Shown one piece after another: positions 1 to 9,257 of a stretch of 64,000 bases of DNA (position 1 is its first letter; each line of letters begins with the position of its first letter). Origin of the DNA: Lysinibacillus_B sp050613145. GTDB lineage: Bacteria > Bacillota > Bacilli > Bacillales_A > Planococcaceae. The notes under the pieces are model-generated. The model was given only the letters and a program-made list of their open reading frames with translations, did not search any database and was not told the DNA's origin. Made by a program: the position numbers and the translations under genes. The stretch covers positions 2,108,001-2,172,000 of the forward strand of contig NZ_CP192507.1 of NCBI RefSeq assembly GCF_050613145.1, in the 5' to 3' direction.

Positions 1-1591
1 CCCCAATTTGTAATTGTATGGTTCCATCAATTAATGTTTGCACACCACTTAAATCTTGCTCTTTCTCCAAGTCAGCTTGTGCTTCTGAAAACCCATCTTT
101 TATCGTGCTAACACCATCTTTTATCGTGCTAACACCATCTTGTGCGCTGGTTAAGCCTTCTTCAAGTGTAGAAGATTGCTGAGCGATATATAGATCTTCG
201 ATTCGTTTACCTTCAGGACGTGTCACACTGTACACAGAAGCTACACCTGGTGTCCCTTTAATGATTGCTGCTACTTCATCAAGTGCTTGTAGATTTTGCT
301 GTGTCGTAAGTACTTCATCATGCTGAATAACAAGCGTCGTTGGGGCACTCATTCCTGCTTCGTAGTGTTCTTCAATGACTAAAATCGCTTGCTTCGATTC
401 ATATTGATTATCAATTTCCACTAGATCATTGTAATTCAGCTCAGCTGAGTACGTTAAGATAAACGGAATGGACAAAATACCAACAAATAGAATCGCCACA
501 AGAGGACGTAGGAACCCTAATTTAGCTAGAACTGCCCATAATTTATTATCCCCGTGCTCTTGAACTTTTTTAACTGGCCAAAATAATTTAAAGCCGAGTA
601 AGCCCATAAAAAACGGATTTAATGTGAGCAATACCAGTAACAAGACAAAGACGCCTATAGCAACTCCTGATGTTGCTTTGTACATTTGAAACTGAGAGAA
701 ATACAGCGCGATAAACCCAATCAATACAGCTATTCCACTGTAAATAACCGTTTTTCCAGCCGTTTTGTATGTCTCACTAATCGCTTTAAGTACGTGTCCT
801 GTTCGAGCAAGCTCTTCCTTAAAACGTGTAAACAATAAAATATTATAATCGGTACCAACCCCAAACAAAATGACGACTAAGAACACTTGTGTGAATGTAG
901 AGAATGGAAAATTAAAATGCTCGACAAGCAACGTAACAAGAGAAAGTGATACAATGTAAGAAATACCCACTGTTAACAAGGAAATCATTGGTACAACAGG
1001 GGAGCGGAAGATGAGCACTAAAATTGAGATAATAAAAATGACCGCAATCACTTCCGTTTTTTTAATGCCTTCTTGTGTCATTGTCGCAAAATCATCGTTA
1101 ACAATGTCTGCACCTGTTACATATGTTTCAATGGATATATCTTGTAGTGGCTCACGAAGTCTTTCGACTACTTCAGAAGCAGTGCCTTGTTTAGCATCAA
1201 TAGAAAATTGACTAATAACGGTTGTGCCATCTTCACTAATTAGTTGATTGGCAATCGCTTCACTCTTTGTATGGAGAAGCGAAGCTGTAATGCCGTAAGT
1301 CTCTGCATTTTCTGTAAAGTAAGCAAGCACTTCTTCGATTTCCGTGTGGTTACTAGCAGTTAAGCCATTTTTGTTGTGAAAGACAAAAGCAAATGAATAA
1401 ATAGACTTCCCTTCATGTGAAATGTCATTGAGTAACTCATTTCCTAAATAACTTTCTACATGCTCTGGTAGTGAGATTTGACCTTTTTCTTGTACAAGCC
1501 TATCAAGATTCGGCATTACTATTAACATAGTAATGACTACGACAAGCCAAAATAGAAAAGCAAGAGAACGTTTATTTTTTAGTTGTTGCAT
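1..1591 (-). CDS. MMPL/RND-type membrane exporter (C-terminus outside window)
   Basis: The gene reads leftward from an ATG at 1591 and is cut by the window edge, so only about the first 530 residues are present. There is one N-terminal membrane helix, a long extracytoplasmic part, a cluster of helices, and the MMPL signature FGVGTDYNILLF around the conserved loop. The hydrophilic stretch near the left edge has a short heptad repeat. MMPL proteins (B. subtilis YdfJ type) export lipids or hydrophobic compounds using the proton gradient. A TetR-family regulator is divergent across a 130-base gap, the usual arrangement for a locally regulated exporter. Substrate unknown. Confidence 0.85.
   Translation of the reverse strand, partial: MQQLKNKRSLAFLFWLVVVITMLIVMPNLDRLVQEKGQISLPEHVESYLGNELLNDISHEGKSIYSFAFVFHNKNGLTASNHTEIEEVLAYFTENAETYGITASLLHTKSEAIANQLISEDGTTVISQFSIDAKQGTASEVVERLREPLQDISIETYVTGADIVNDDFATMTQEGIKKTEVIAVIFIISILVLIFRSPVVPMISLLTVGISYIVSLSLVTLLVEHFNFPFSTFTQVFLVVILFGVGTDYNILLFTRFKEELARTGHVLKAISETYKTAGKTVIYSGIAVLIGFIALYFSQFQMYKATSGVAIGVFVLLLVLLTLNPFFMGLLGFKLFWPVKKVQEHGDNKLWAVLAKLGFLRPLVAILFVGILSIPFILTYSAELNYNDLVEIDNQYESKQAILVIEEHYEAGMSAPTTLVIQHDEVLTTQQNLQALDEVAAIIKGTPGVASVYSVTRPEGKRIEDLYIAQQSSTLEEGLTSAQDGVSTIKDGVSTIKDGFSEAQADLEKEQDLSGVQTLIDGTIQLQIG
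93..134. repeat. 21-base tandem repeat inside the MMPL gene
   Basis: Two perfect copies of the unit CCATCTTTTATCGTGCTAACA lie head to tail, followed by a partial third. The length is in frame and encodes a repeated heptad (DGVSTIK) in the coiled, extracytoplasmic part of the MMPL protein. It looks like a slippage duplication that lengthens a coiled coil. Confidence 0.85.
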
Positions 1592-1722
1592 GTTATCAGT
1601 CCTTTGTAGTGAATTTCCAATTATTACTATAGCGAGAAAACACTTAGAAAAACTATAGACAAATCGCTTTAGCTGTATAATTTTTGACAGATTTATATTT
1701 TTGTATGAAAAGGGGTAAGTAC

Positions 1723-2319
1723 GTGAAACGCAGTGAGAAAACAAAATTAGAGCTTGCAAAAGCATTGAAGAATTGTATGCAAACGAAGCCGTTAGAGAAA
1801 ATTTCTATACAAGAAGTAACAGACAACGCTGATTTGAACCGACAAACATTCTATTATCATTTTGAGGATATTTACGATTTATTAAAGTGGACGCTAGAGC
1901 GAGAGGCACTTGAATTATTGTATGAACGAAAGGATGAACAGCTTTGGAATGAGGGATTACGAGAGTTGTTACACTATTTGGATCAAAATCGTGCATTTGC
2001 AGTGAATGCTGTACAGTCTTTAGGTCGTGATCATTTCAATCGCTTTTTCTATCAGGAAGTAAATGATTTAATTATGAATGTGATTCAGCAGTTTACCGAA
2101 GAAATGAATGTTTGCGATGACAAGTATTTAGGGTTTTTAGCACATTATTACACACTTTCCTTTACAGCAATCGCGATTAGTTGGCTAATGGGGGAAATGG
2201 ATTATACAGTAGACGAGTTCATACAGATGATTGATCAAGCACTGAGAGAGCAATTGACCGGAGCGAAAGTATTATCTAGTGAAGGGAATTGTCAAGGAGA
2301 AAATCAGCGTTGTCTCTAA
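1723..2319 (+). CDS. TetR/AcrR-family transcriptional regulator
   Basis: A GTG start at 1723 is preferred because AAAAGGGG sits just upstream; this gives 198 residues. The N-terminal 55 residues form a TetR helix-turn-helix (ISIQEVTDNADLNRQTFYYHF), followed by an all-helical ligand domain of the DhaS/YdfJ-neighbour type. It probably represses the divergent MMPL exporter. The last 12 or so residues (after LSSEG) appear to come from resolvase sequence in another frame, so the native C-terminus may have been replaced. The DNA-binding part is intact. Confidence 0.85.
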   Translation: MKRSEKTKLELAKALKNCMQTKPLEKISIQEVTDNADLNRQTFYYHFEDIYDLLKWTLEREALELLYERKDEQLWNEGLRELLHYLDQNRAFAVNAVQSLGRDHFNRFFYQEVNDLIMNVIQQFTEEMNVCDDKYLGFLAHYYTLSFTAIAISWLMGEMDYTVDEFIQMIDQALREQLTGAKVLSSEGNCQGENQRCL

Positions 2320-2766
2320 ACAGAAGCAACAATTGGATGAACTTTTTTCTAATATTGCCACTGGTGATACCTTAGTTGTGACTCGAATGGATCGTCTTGG
2401 TCGAAACACTGTTCAGTTGCTACAGCTAGTTGAACAGCTTCGTGAAAGAAATATCTACTTTTTTATCCTGAATCTAGGAATTGATACAAGAACACTTACT
2501 GGTAAATTCTTTTTAACGGGAATGGCCGCATTTAGTGAATTAGATCGAGAAATGATTAAAGAAAAGCAACGTTTTGGGATTAAATTGGCTACGCAAAAGG
2601 GCCGGTATCGGGGAAGGGGAAAAATATACGGATAAACATCCGGGAAGGAACCATGGATGGAATTAAGAAAAACAACAGATAAAACGGTAAAGGAGATATG
2701 TACCATTATAGGGGTTAGTCAGGCTGCGTTTTATCGTAAACTAAAGGACATTGAACAAGATAGTTA
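2283..2766 (+). pseudogene. Serine recombinase (resolvase/invertase) remnant
   Basis: The readable part carries the resolvase core: GDTLVVTRMDRLGRNTVQLL, then LNLGIDTRTLTGKFFLTGMA and SELDREMIKEKQR. The N-terminal 35-40 residues with the catalytic serine (YARVSTxxQ) are missing. After KGRYRGRG the frame breaks twice: the KYTDKHPG segment is in one frame and the C-terminal helix-turn-helix (TVKEICTIIGVSQAAFYRKL) in another, ending near 2766. It cannot be an active recombinase. It overlaps the 3' end of the TetR gene, so a transposon end or insertion scar is likely here. Confidence 0.85.
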
Positions 2767-2798
2767 GATCCTATTTGATAATCGTAAGGGAGAATATA

Positions 2799-3650
2799 AT
2801 GTACTCTATAGGTAAATTTTCTGAAATATGTAATATCCCCGTTAAAACACTACGCTATTATAGTGACATTGGATTACTAAAACCTTCTTACATAGATCCT
2901 GTAACAAACTATCGGTATTATGACTATGACAAAATTCAAATCGTGAAAAAAATTATGGTGCTAAAAAGCTGTCAATTCTCCTTAGTTACGATTAAGGAAC
3001 TTATTGAAAGCTCTGATCAGATACAATGGAAAAGCATGTTAGAACATAAAATCGAGGAACTTGAGGATCAAAAAAAGCAAATGTCCAAACAGATAGAAGA
3101 GATGAATCGGTTAAAAATGCAAATCGAAAAAGAGGCTTCTATAATTCCGGGACCTCTTTTATCCGAATGTTCTATTGAAAATCGAAAGGAAATACTAGTT
3201 TATACGATTCGTGAGAAAATAAAGGTTAAATTTATTGATCAGTTAGTTAAAAATTTATTTGATCGAGTTTACGCTTTTAATCTAGTGATTACTGGAAAAC
3301 TAATGGCTATCTTTCACGAACGAAATTTGAATCAAGAAGAGGTAGATGTAGAACTACTTCTTCCAATAAAAGATACGAACAAAATAGACGGTTGTAGAAT
3401 TTTAGCTAGTGGGACATACGCATGTCTGACTGTTAAAGGTCCTTATTCAGAGCTGGAAGTAGGATATGAAATGTTGAAAAATTGGATAATGGAACAGAAT
3501 CTAACCCATGTAGGGAAAGAGATCGAGATTTATGAAAAAGGACTTGTGCCTTCCAATGTTAATATAAGAGAGATACGACCGGATTTTAACATACATCCCT
3601 CAGAGTTTATCACCAAAATCTGTATACAGGTTATCAAGAACGATAGTTAA
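2799..3650 (+). CDS. MerR-family regulator with GyrI-like effector domain
   Basis: The ATG at 2799 follows AAGGGAGA and starts the typical MerR sequence (YSIGKFSEICNIPVKTLRYY), giving 283 residues. Residues 1-70 are the winged helix-turn-helix, about 75-115 a dimerising coiled coil (EELEDQKKQMSKQIEEMNRL), and the rest resembles the GyrI/BmrR-type ligand pocket (GTYACLTVKGPYSELEVGYEML). Such proteins twist a long-spacer promoter when they bind a drug-like ligand. The two C45 hydrolases downstream are possible targets, but a terminator lies between. Confidence 0.85.
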   Translation: MYSIGKFSEICNIPVKTLRYYSDIGLLKPSYIDPVTNYRYYDYDKIQIVKKIMVLKSCQFSLVTIKELIESSDQIQWKSMLEHKIEELEDQKKQMSKQIEEMNRLKMQIEKEASIIPGPLLSECSIENRKEILVYTIREKIKVKFIDQLVKNLFDRVYAFNLVITGKLMAIFHERNLNQEEVDVELLLPIKDTNKIDGCRILASGTYACLTVKGPYSELEVGYEMLKNWIMEQNLTHVGKEIEIYEKGLVPSNVNIREIRPDFNIHPSEFITKICIQVIKNDS

Positions 3651-3676
3651 GTAACAGCTTTATATAGAAACAAGGT

Positions 3677-3706
3677 AAACTCTCCATCTACCGGAGGGTT
3701 TATTCT
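3677..3706 (+). terminator. Rho-independent terminator after MerR gene
   Basis: Stem AAACTCTCC / GGAGGGTTT (one G-U pair) with a 7-base loop, then a T-rich tail. It separates the MerR gene from the hydrolase pair. Confidence 0.65.
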
Positions 3707-3741
3707 TTATATATACAAAGAAGTAAAGGAGGGAAATTACT

Positions 3742-4725
3742 ATGTATCATCCGAGATTAAAAGGAAATGCTTACGAGGCAGGTAAGCATTATGCAGAAAT
3801 CCTTTATAAAAATGGATTTCGATTCCCTAAAGTAACAGAAGAAAAGTTACAATTCGGGGAGCAATGCAAACCTATTCTTACTGAATTTGACTCTAGTGTT
3901 GTGAAGGAAATACAAGGATTTGCAGAAGGCTGTCATTCTTCTTTTGAAGAAGTAAGTTCTTTTCTTTTAAGAAAAGGCGTATTTGAATTAGCCGGTCAAT
4001 GTAGCATTTTCTCAGCATTCAATGGAAGAGAAATGATTGTTGGACGTAATTATGATATGCTCCTAAATTTAAAGAAAATAACAGAATCCCCATTAGTTTG
4101 TTTTGAAGGCAAAAATAAATATGTAGGTCATTCAGATTGTTTTATTGGAAAAGTTGATGGTATCAATCAACACGGTTTATTTGTAGGAATTACATCCGTT
4201 CCTCATAAGGAAATTAAGCCTGGATTGAATTTTTATTTTGCTGTTAAATATATTTTAGAAAATTGTTGTACTGTGGATGAAGGAATAGAAGTATTAAAAA
4301 GATTCCCCAGTTCGGTAGCTAATAACTACTTGTTAGCAGATCCATTAGGGAATATGGCTGTTGTAGAAGTTACTCCTAATGAATATCGAGTACGTTTTCC
4401 TACTAATAATTATATTCATTGTACCAATAACCACGAAAGTACATCAGTATCTGAAAGCTGGAATGGGAGCAAATCAAAAGAACGTTTTGAAACATTAGAT
4501 ATACGACTTAAAGAAAACGTCAATAAAATGACTCTTTCCATTGCACAATCAATTATGTCAGACACCCAAGGGTATGTTTGTTTAAATTTAAAAGAACAAA
4601 ATTTTGGTACGCTCTTCTCTGTTGTAGCAAACTTAAATACATTAGATATAAACAGAGCTGAGGGACAACCAAACAGAGCGAAATATGTATCAGATAGACG
4701 ATTGATAGATGCTGTTTTAAAATAA
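3742..4725 (+). CDS. C45-family (acyl-CoA:6-APA acyltransferase-like) Ntn hydrolase, copy 1
   Basis: 327 residues with GGAGGG upstream. The fold signature is Cys87 in GQCSIF, followed by VGRNYDM and later CTNNHES, which matches peptidase family C45 / linear amide C-N hydrolases. In relatives the cysteine becomes the N-terminal nucleophile after self-cleavage, releasing an N-terminal propeptide of about 86 residues. Substrates in the family include N-acyl amides, penicillins and N-acyl amino acids; this one cannot be assigned. It is followed 56 bases later by a diverged paralogue in the same direction. Confidence 0.75.
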   Translation: MYHPRLKGNAYEAGKHYAEILYKNGFRFPKVTEEKLQFGEQCKPILTEFDSSVVKEIQGFAEGCHSSFEEVSSFLLRKGVFELAGQCSIFSAFNGREMIVGRNYDMLLNLKKITESPLVCFEGKNKYVGHSDCFIGKVDGINQHGLFVGITSVPHKEIKPGLNFYFAVKYILENCCTVDEGIEVLKRFPSSVANNYLLADPLGNMAVVEVTPNEYRVRFPTNNYIHCTNNHESTSVSESWNGSKSKERFETLDIRLKENVNKMTLSIAQSIMSDTQGYVCLNLKEQNFGTLFSVVANLNTLDINRAEGQPNRAKYVSDRRLIDAVLK

Positions 4726-4781
4726 ATCCCTCTTGTCTAATAAAGACATTAATCAAAAATTCGAACTGGAGAGAGACAAAT

Positions 4782-5888
4782 ATGAATTCAATTCAAGCTT
4801 CTTTTTCTTATCTTGAAGGCAATAGTTATGAAATTGGTAGACGGCAAGGAGAGGAAATAAAAAAAAATCCTAATGCAATGAATGTAATTTTATCATCTGA
4901 ATCAATAGATGAAACAAAATTTAAGGATACGAAAAAACTAATAGACCAATTCTGTCCTGGTTTAAACGAAGAGCTACAAGGATTTGCAGATTCATTAAAT
5001 GTAAAGCCTAGTTATCTTAACTTTTTTGATGAAACTTTGCTACAACCAGGGGGATGTAGTTTAGGCGCTGTTTTGCCATCTAAAACAAGTGATGGTAAAA
5101 CCTATGTCCTTAGAAATTACGATTTGTCACCAGCTATATCTGATATGAGACTCTGTACAACCAAGGTAAAAGGGAAATACAGTCATACCGGATTCTCGGT
5201 TTCTTACTTTGGTCGAAGTGAAGGCTTAAATGAAGAGGGATTCTGTGTAGCTTTTGCCTCATGTGGTATTCCAGTTGGAAAACATCCGGGAATGAAAAAG
5301 CCTATCATAAAAGGAATGCAGTTTATGGTAATAGTAAGAGCTTTACTTGAAAATTGCAAAGATGTTGAGGAAGGAATTACCTATTTAGAGAATATGCCTA
5401 TTGGAACAAATATGAATTTGCTTCTAGCAGATGCAAATGGTAACGCAGCTTTAATAGAAACTTATGATGGAAAAAAGGTTGTAGAAAGAGGCAATAAAAA
5501 ATCAGGATTTTTTATTGCAACCAATCATGCTGTAATGCCAGAAATAATTAAGTTAGAATGCGGGAAATTAGAACAATCTGAAATGCGTTATAATTTCCTG
5601 AAAAACAACTTAGAAAATAATAATTTTATTACAAAGAATGAATTACAACAATTAATGTTAAAGGAATACCCTAATGGTGTAACAGTACACAATTTTGAGG
5701 AAAATTTCGGAACTGTTCATTCTATACTATTTAATCTCAATGACAAACAATTAGACATTTCTTTTGGTTCCCCTATAAATAATAAAATCTATAAATTAAA
5801 AGTAGGAGAAACCTTGCCTTTTAATGAATTAGAAATTTTTATTAAGAACAATAACTATGGGCCAAACTTTTGGAAATTAGTAAAATAA
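4782..5888 (+). CDS. C45-family (acyl-CoA:6-APA acyltransferase-like) Ntn hydrolase, copy 2
   Basis: 368 residues after a GGAGAGAG site. It shares the plan of the preceding gene: Cys92 in GGCSLG, VLRNYDL, then GLNEEGFCVAF and ATNHAV. The proposed nucleophile would be Cys92 after autocatalytic cleavage. The two copies are clearly diverged, so this is an old duplication with probable division of substrate range. No signal peptide is visible, so both should act in the cytoplasm. Exact substrate unknown. Confidence 0.75.
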   Translation: MNSIQASFSYLEGNSYEIGRRQGEEIKKNPNAMNVILSSESIDETKFKDTKKLIDQFCPGLNEELQGFADSLNVKPSYLNFFDETLLQPGGCSLGAVLPSKTSDGKTYVLRNYDLSPAISDMRLCTTKVKGKYSHTGFSVSYFGRSEGLNEEGFCVAFASCGIPVGKHPGMKKPIIKGMQFMVIVRALLENCKDVEEGITYLENMPIGTNMNLLLADANGNAALIETYDGKKVVERGNKKSGFFIATNHAVMPEIIKLECGKLEQSEMRYNFLKNNLENNNFITKNELQQLMLKEYPNGVTVHNFEENFGTVHSILFNLNDKQLDISFGSPINNKIYKLKVGETLPFNELEIFIKNNNYGPNFWKLVK

Positions 5889-6528
5889 CACCTCGAATAT
5901 CCGAAGGAATGGATAACTCTAAGCACCCTTTTCTAAATAACCTAATACTAATTAAATAGCCACGGATTCTTTTCAAGTAAGAAATCAGTTCTGTAGTTAA
6001 TATTATAATATTTATAGGATGAGGAGAGATTATCAAGCCCTTTGTAACTAAGAAAGCATATTTGAAAAAATTAAGGAATCTAGTGTGCTATGGAATCTTT
6101 TTGATCTTGCCAACAAGCTCGATATTGATTTAGAAGAGGGGGTTTATAAACAAGAGTGAGATAAATATAGGAATTAAGATTAATACTTTTAAAATTTTAA
6201 TGGTACTGCTAAAAAAAGATTCTAAAAATAAAAAGAGAAGTTATTATATTGGTAATTATTGTAAAGTTTAAATAGAATCCGGTTTTCGTTTTGAAGGCCG
6301 GATAATTTATGAACATTTTCTTACCGTTGTAAATCCGCATTTTCCTCACGCTACCCCTGATATTGCGATTAGGGAACTTCGCAAAATCGAAAAACAAATG
6401 GACCGGCTACTTACATAACCCATCGACTAAAAGACAGGTGTTGAATTAATATACTAAAATGTGTATATTTGATTACAGTAGGAAATAACATCTTGTTGTT
6501 GTAGCTAGGTTTAGAGAGAAGGTTTTTC
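5889..6528. other. Gene-poor stretch with coding debris
   Basis: No intact gene was found in 640 bases. About 6050-6160 can be read as the tail of a protein (SSVLWNLFDLANKLDIDLEE) without a start, and 6272-6418 as another fragment described separately. Both point to decayed genes. Confidence 0.5.
6272..6418 (+). pseudogene. C-terminal fragment of an unrecognised protein
   Basis: A 48-codon open stretch (GRIIYEHFLTVVNPHF then IRELRKIEKQMDRLLT, stop) is preceded by an in-frame stop and has no start codon or ribosome site. Its composition is protein-like, so it is probably the 3' end of a deleted gene. Confidence 0.4.
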
Positions 6529-7401
6529 ATGAAGAAATATAAAGGTGAATTATTAATGCTCATTACCGCTGTCATGTGGGGGAGCGGCTTTGTTGGGATG
6601 GCAGTAGGCTTAGAGCATTGGAGTGTAATGCAATTGATGGCGCTCCGTTTTACATTAGCAACAATTCTATTAGCCCTTATTTTTAATAAAAAACTAAGGC
6701 TTATTTCGAAAAGTGTATTTTGGAAAGGCTCCATTTTAGGCGCTATTTTATTTGTTGCGTTTACGTTGCAAACATTAGGACTTGAGTATACAACTCCATC
6801 CAAAAATGCATTTTTAACAGCGATTAACGTCATTATTGTACCTATCATTGCGTACATCATTTATAAACGTCGATTTGACCGCTTTGAGATTATGGCAGCC
6901 ATCATCGCCATTGTCGGTATCGGATTTTTATCATTACAAGATTCCTTTACGATGAATCTGGGGGATATGTTATCCATCCTGTGTGCCATTGCGTTTGCAT
7001 TCGACATTTTTTATACGAATGTTTTCGTAAAAAAGGAAGATGCGTTAGCATTAACAATTGTCCAATTTCTCGCGGCTTCGATTTTAAGCTGGATTGGTGT
7101 TCTTGCACTTGGTGAAGTCCCAACTTCTGCGAGTACAGAAGGCGTTTTAACCATTCTTTATCTTGCTGTTTTTTGTACTTTGGTTGCTTATGCATGCCAA
7201 AATATTGGGATGCAATATGCAGACCCAACAAAATCTGCGTTAATTCTGTCAACAGAGTCTATATTTGGTACACTTTTCTCCGTACTATTATTAGGCGAAA
7301 TTTTAACAGGAAGAATGATTTTCGGCTGCTTCCTAATCTTCATAGCGATTATTGTCGCGGAAGTGAAGCCATCCTTTAAAAAATCGATTATAAATGCTTA
7401 A
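6529..7401 (+). CDS. DMT-superfamily (EamA) transporter
   Basis: 290 residues with ten predicted membrane helices in two EamA repeats. Typical features are an N-terminal AVMWGSGFVGM, LRFTLATILL after helix 2, and a second repeat ending STESIFGTLFSVLLLGE. Members export amino acids, nucleobases or other metabolites; the substrate here is not evident. The gene stands alone and is followed by a strong terminator. Confidence 0.85.
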   Translation: MKKYKGELLMLITAVMWGSGFVGMAVGLEHWSVMQLMALRFTLATILLALIFNKKLRLISKSVFWKGSILGAILFVAFTLQTLGLEYTTPSKNAFLTAINVIIVPIIAYIIYKRRFDRFEIMAAIIAIVGIGFLSLQDSFTMNLGDMLSILCAIAFAFDIFYTNVFVKKEDALALTIVQFLAASILSWIGVLALGEVPTSASTEGVLTILYLAVFCTLVAYACQNIGMQYADPTKSALILSTESIFGTLFSVLLLGEILTGRMIFGCFLIFIAIIVAEVKPSFKKSIINA

Positions 7402-7407
7402 CAGCAA

Positions 7408-7445
7408 AACTAGGCTCTCGTTTAACGCGAAGCCTAGTTTTTTTA
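7408..7445 (+). terminator. Terminator after the EamA transporter
   Basis: Stem AACTAGGCT / AGCCTAGTT with a short central mismatch, followed directly by a T run. Confidence 0.85.
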
Positions 7446-7501
7446 TCCCGCATGATTGCGAGTAAATGTCTCATCCTATGTAAAAGGAGTTGAGCTTAAT
7501 C

Positions 7502-7846
7502 GTGCGAAAATCATTACTTGCAATTGGCGCGGTCATTGCGACCGGTTTAGCGATTACGTATATTCCAACGATCATGAATGCCCAACAAGAAACTGTCCAA
7601 GAACAAACACCTGCTTATGCAAAGTGGGGAAAGGTGGCCATAGAACAAGTACAATCCAAATATCCCAATGCAACGATTGTGGATTACTTGCATGTAGACA
7701 GAGAGACACAGCAAGATACAACAACCGAAACATTTAAACTATGGCTAAACGAGGGTGACCGTGAATTTGGTGTCTTCGTATACATTACATTTATAACGGC
7801 AACGGAAAAAGTCGTCAATATTCAGTTTGAAGAAACCGCTAAATAG
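7502..7846 (+). CDS. DUF3889-type small secreted protein
   Basis: The chosen GTG start at 7502 gives 114 residues beginning with a signal-peptide-like segment (KSLLAIGAVIATGLAITYI); a TTG at 7490 is an alternative, closer to the AAAAGGAG site. The mature part (YAKWGKVAIEQVQSKYP, VDYLHV, EFGVFVYI) matches the DUF3889 family of B. subtilis YqzG type. Function unknown; it should lie outside the membrane. Confidence 0.7.
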   Translation: MRKSLLAIGAVIATGLAITYIPTIMNAQQETVQEQTPAYAKWGKVAIEQVQSKYPNATIVDYLHVDRETQQDTTTETFKLWLNEGDREFGVFVYITFITATEKVVNIQFEETAK

Positions 7847-8318
7847 ATTTTTAAGCTAATGTTAGTATTCCCATTTGTGTGACCTTGAAATAAAATTTGA
7901 TAAAAAACAGCTCAATTTTAAGGTAAATAAAAAGAATCCGTTTTGAAAAATAATCAAAATGGATTTTTCTCTTATGTATTACTATGGGGGGTCCTTATCA
8001 ACAAAAAGCGGAAAACATGCGCTAAGCAAAATTCGGCTATTATTTTTATTAGAAATGCAACTTTGAAAAAGAGTCACAATGTTTTACTTCTTTAGATTTG
8101 ATTGGCTAAAGGGAAGGGTACACAGTTGAAATTTACAAATAATTCAATACTAAGGTTCCGTCTGAAAAGACATTTTGAGACGGAACCTTTCGACCACCGC
8201 AGGAGCAATATTTCTTAATGGATAATTATTAAGGAATAAAGAGGTGTCCAGCACCAAGTTTTTACTTTCTAGCCCCCCCTTTTTTACATACTGATATTTA
8301 GGAATAGAAACAACTGTA
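7847..8318. other. Long intergenic region
   Basis: No gene was found. Apart from the terminator at 7931, it contains a perfect 12-base inverted repeat (AAGGTTCCGTCT at 8152 and its complement at 8178) with a short loop. The repeat lacks a good T run, so it may be a repeat element or a weak terminator. Confidence 0.5.
7931..7975 (+). terminator. Hairpin with T-rich tail downstream of the DUF3889 gene
   Basis: Arms AATCCGTTTTG and CAAAATGGATT pair with one G-U, followed by TTTTTCTC. It is the probable terminator of the gene ending at 7846, although 85 bases away. Confidence 0.55.
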
Positions 8319-8367
8319 TTGACAATAATGATAAGTGCACTTATTATTTATTAATAAGTGCACTTAT
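8319..8367 (+). promoter_or_regulatory. SigA promoter overlapped by two palindromic operators
   Basis: A perfect -35 (TTGACA, 8319-8324) and -10 (TATTAT, 8342-8347) are 17 bases apart. Two identical 14-base palindromes ATAAGTGCACTTAT lie at 8331-8344 and 8354-8367, 23 bases centre to centre. The first covers the spacer and -10, the second the expected transcription start. This is a classic repressor arrangement, and the MarR protein encoded third in the operon is the obvious candidate. Confidence 0.85.
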
Positions 8368-8391
8368 CATTTTGTGAATGGAGGTTATTAT

Positions 8392-8820
8392 ATGTGGGAA
8401 TATCAAAATTCTGTAGTTACCACTGTCAGTCCAAGGTCTATTTGGAATTTATATCTAAATGTTGCTGAATGGACGAAATGGGACAAAAGTATTTCAGATG
8501 CAAAGCTTGATGGTTCTTTTGAAAATGGAACAACAGGGTACTTAACCCCAATAGGGCAGGAACCTTTATATTTCAGTTTGAAAGAAGTAAAAGAAAACAA
8601 ATATTTTTCTAATGTAACATACATTAAACAAGCAGGAATTCAAATAAATTTTTATCATCTTTTGGAGACTGAAGAAAATAAAACAAAGGTAACACATGGA
8701 GTTATCATTTCTGGCCAAAATGCTGAAATTCTTGGTAAGCAAATTGGTCCTGCTATAACGATGGGAATTCCTGAAGCTATGTCTAATCTTGTTAGCCTTG
8801 CAGAAAAAAAATCATTATGA
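8392..8820 (+). CDS. SRPBCC-family (polyketide cyclase/START-like) protein
   Basis: The ATG at 8392 follows GGAGG with ideal spacing, giving 142 residues. The sequence (NSVVTTVSPRSIWNLYLNVAEW at the start, a C-terminal long helix GPAITMGIPEAMSNLV) fits the helix-grip SRPBCC fold, which binds hydrophobic ligands in a cavity. It is first in a three-gene operon with EVE and MarR genes, overlapping the next gene by four bases. It may bind or modify the ligand sensed by the MarR repressor; that is inference. Confidence 0.75.
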   Translation: MWEYQNSVVTTVSPRSIWNLYLNVAEWTKWDKSISDAKLDGSFENGTTGYLTPIGQEPLYFSLKEVKENKYFSNVTYIKQAGIQINFYHLLETEENKTKVTHGVIISGQNAEILGKQIGPAITMGIPEAMSNLVSLAEKKSL

Positions 8821-9257
8821 ATACAAAATATTGGATTGGAGTAGTTTCAGAAGAGCACGTGAAGTTAGGAGTAAAAGGTGGTTTTGCTCAGCTGTGTCAT
8901 GGAAAAAGTGCACCTTTGAAAAAGATGAAGGAAGGAGACTGGTTAGTTTACTATTCTTCCAAAAAAACATATCCGAATGGGGAACCTCTACAATCTTTTA
9001 CAGCAGTAGGTCAAGTTAAGACTGGAGAAGTTTATAGTTATACAATGACTCCTCAGTTCATACCTTACCGAATCGATATTGACTATAGGGATTGTTATAA
9101 TGCAAGTTTAGCTTCATTAAAGCCTATGTTGATTTTTATAAAAGAGAATGTAAATATAGGGCTGTTATTCCGAAGGGGTCATTTTGAAATTAGAAAAGAG
9201 GATTTTATTGTAATTGCAAATGCGATAGGAGTGACTTTAAATGGAATGGAAATCTAA
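8817..9257 (+). CDS. EVE-domain protein (UPF0310/PUA-like)
   Basis: 146 residues; its start codon overlaps the stop of the SRPBCC gene (ATGA), showing translational coupling. The EVE pattern is clear: YWIGVVSEEHVKLGVKGGFA, then KMKEGDWLVYYS and GLLFRRGHFEI near the end. EVE domains are PUA-like folds that recognise modified bases in DNA or RNA. Here the domain stands alone with no nuclease attached, so a role in resistance or nucleic-acid surveillance is possible but unproven. Confidence 0.85.
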   Translation: MNTKYWIGVVSEEHVKLGVKGGFAQLCHGKSAPLKKMKEGDWLVYYSSKKTYPNGEPLQSFTAVGQVKTGEVYSYTMTPQFIPYRIDIDYRDCYNASLASLKPMLIFIKENVNIGLLFRRGHFEIRKEDFIVIANAIGVTLNGMEI

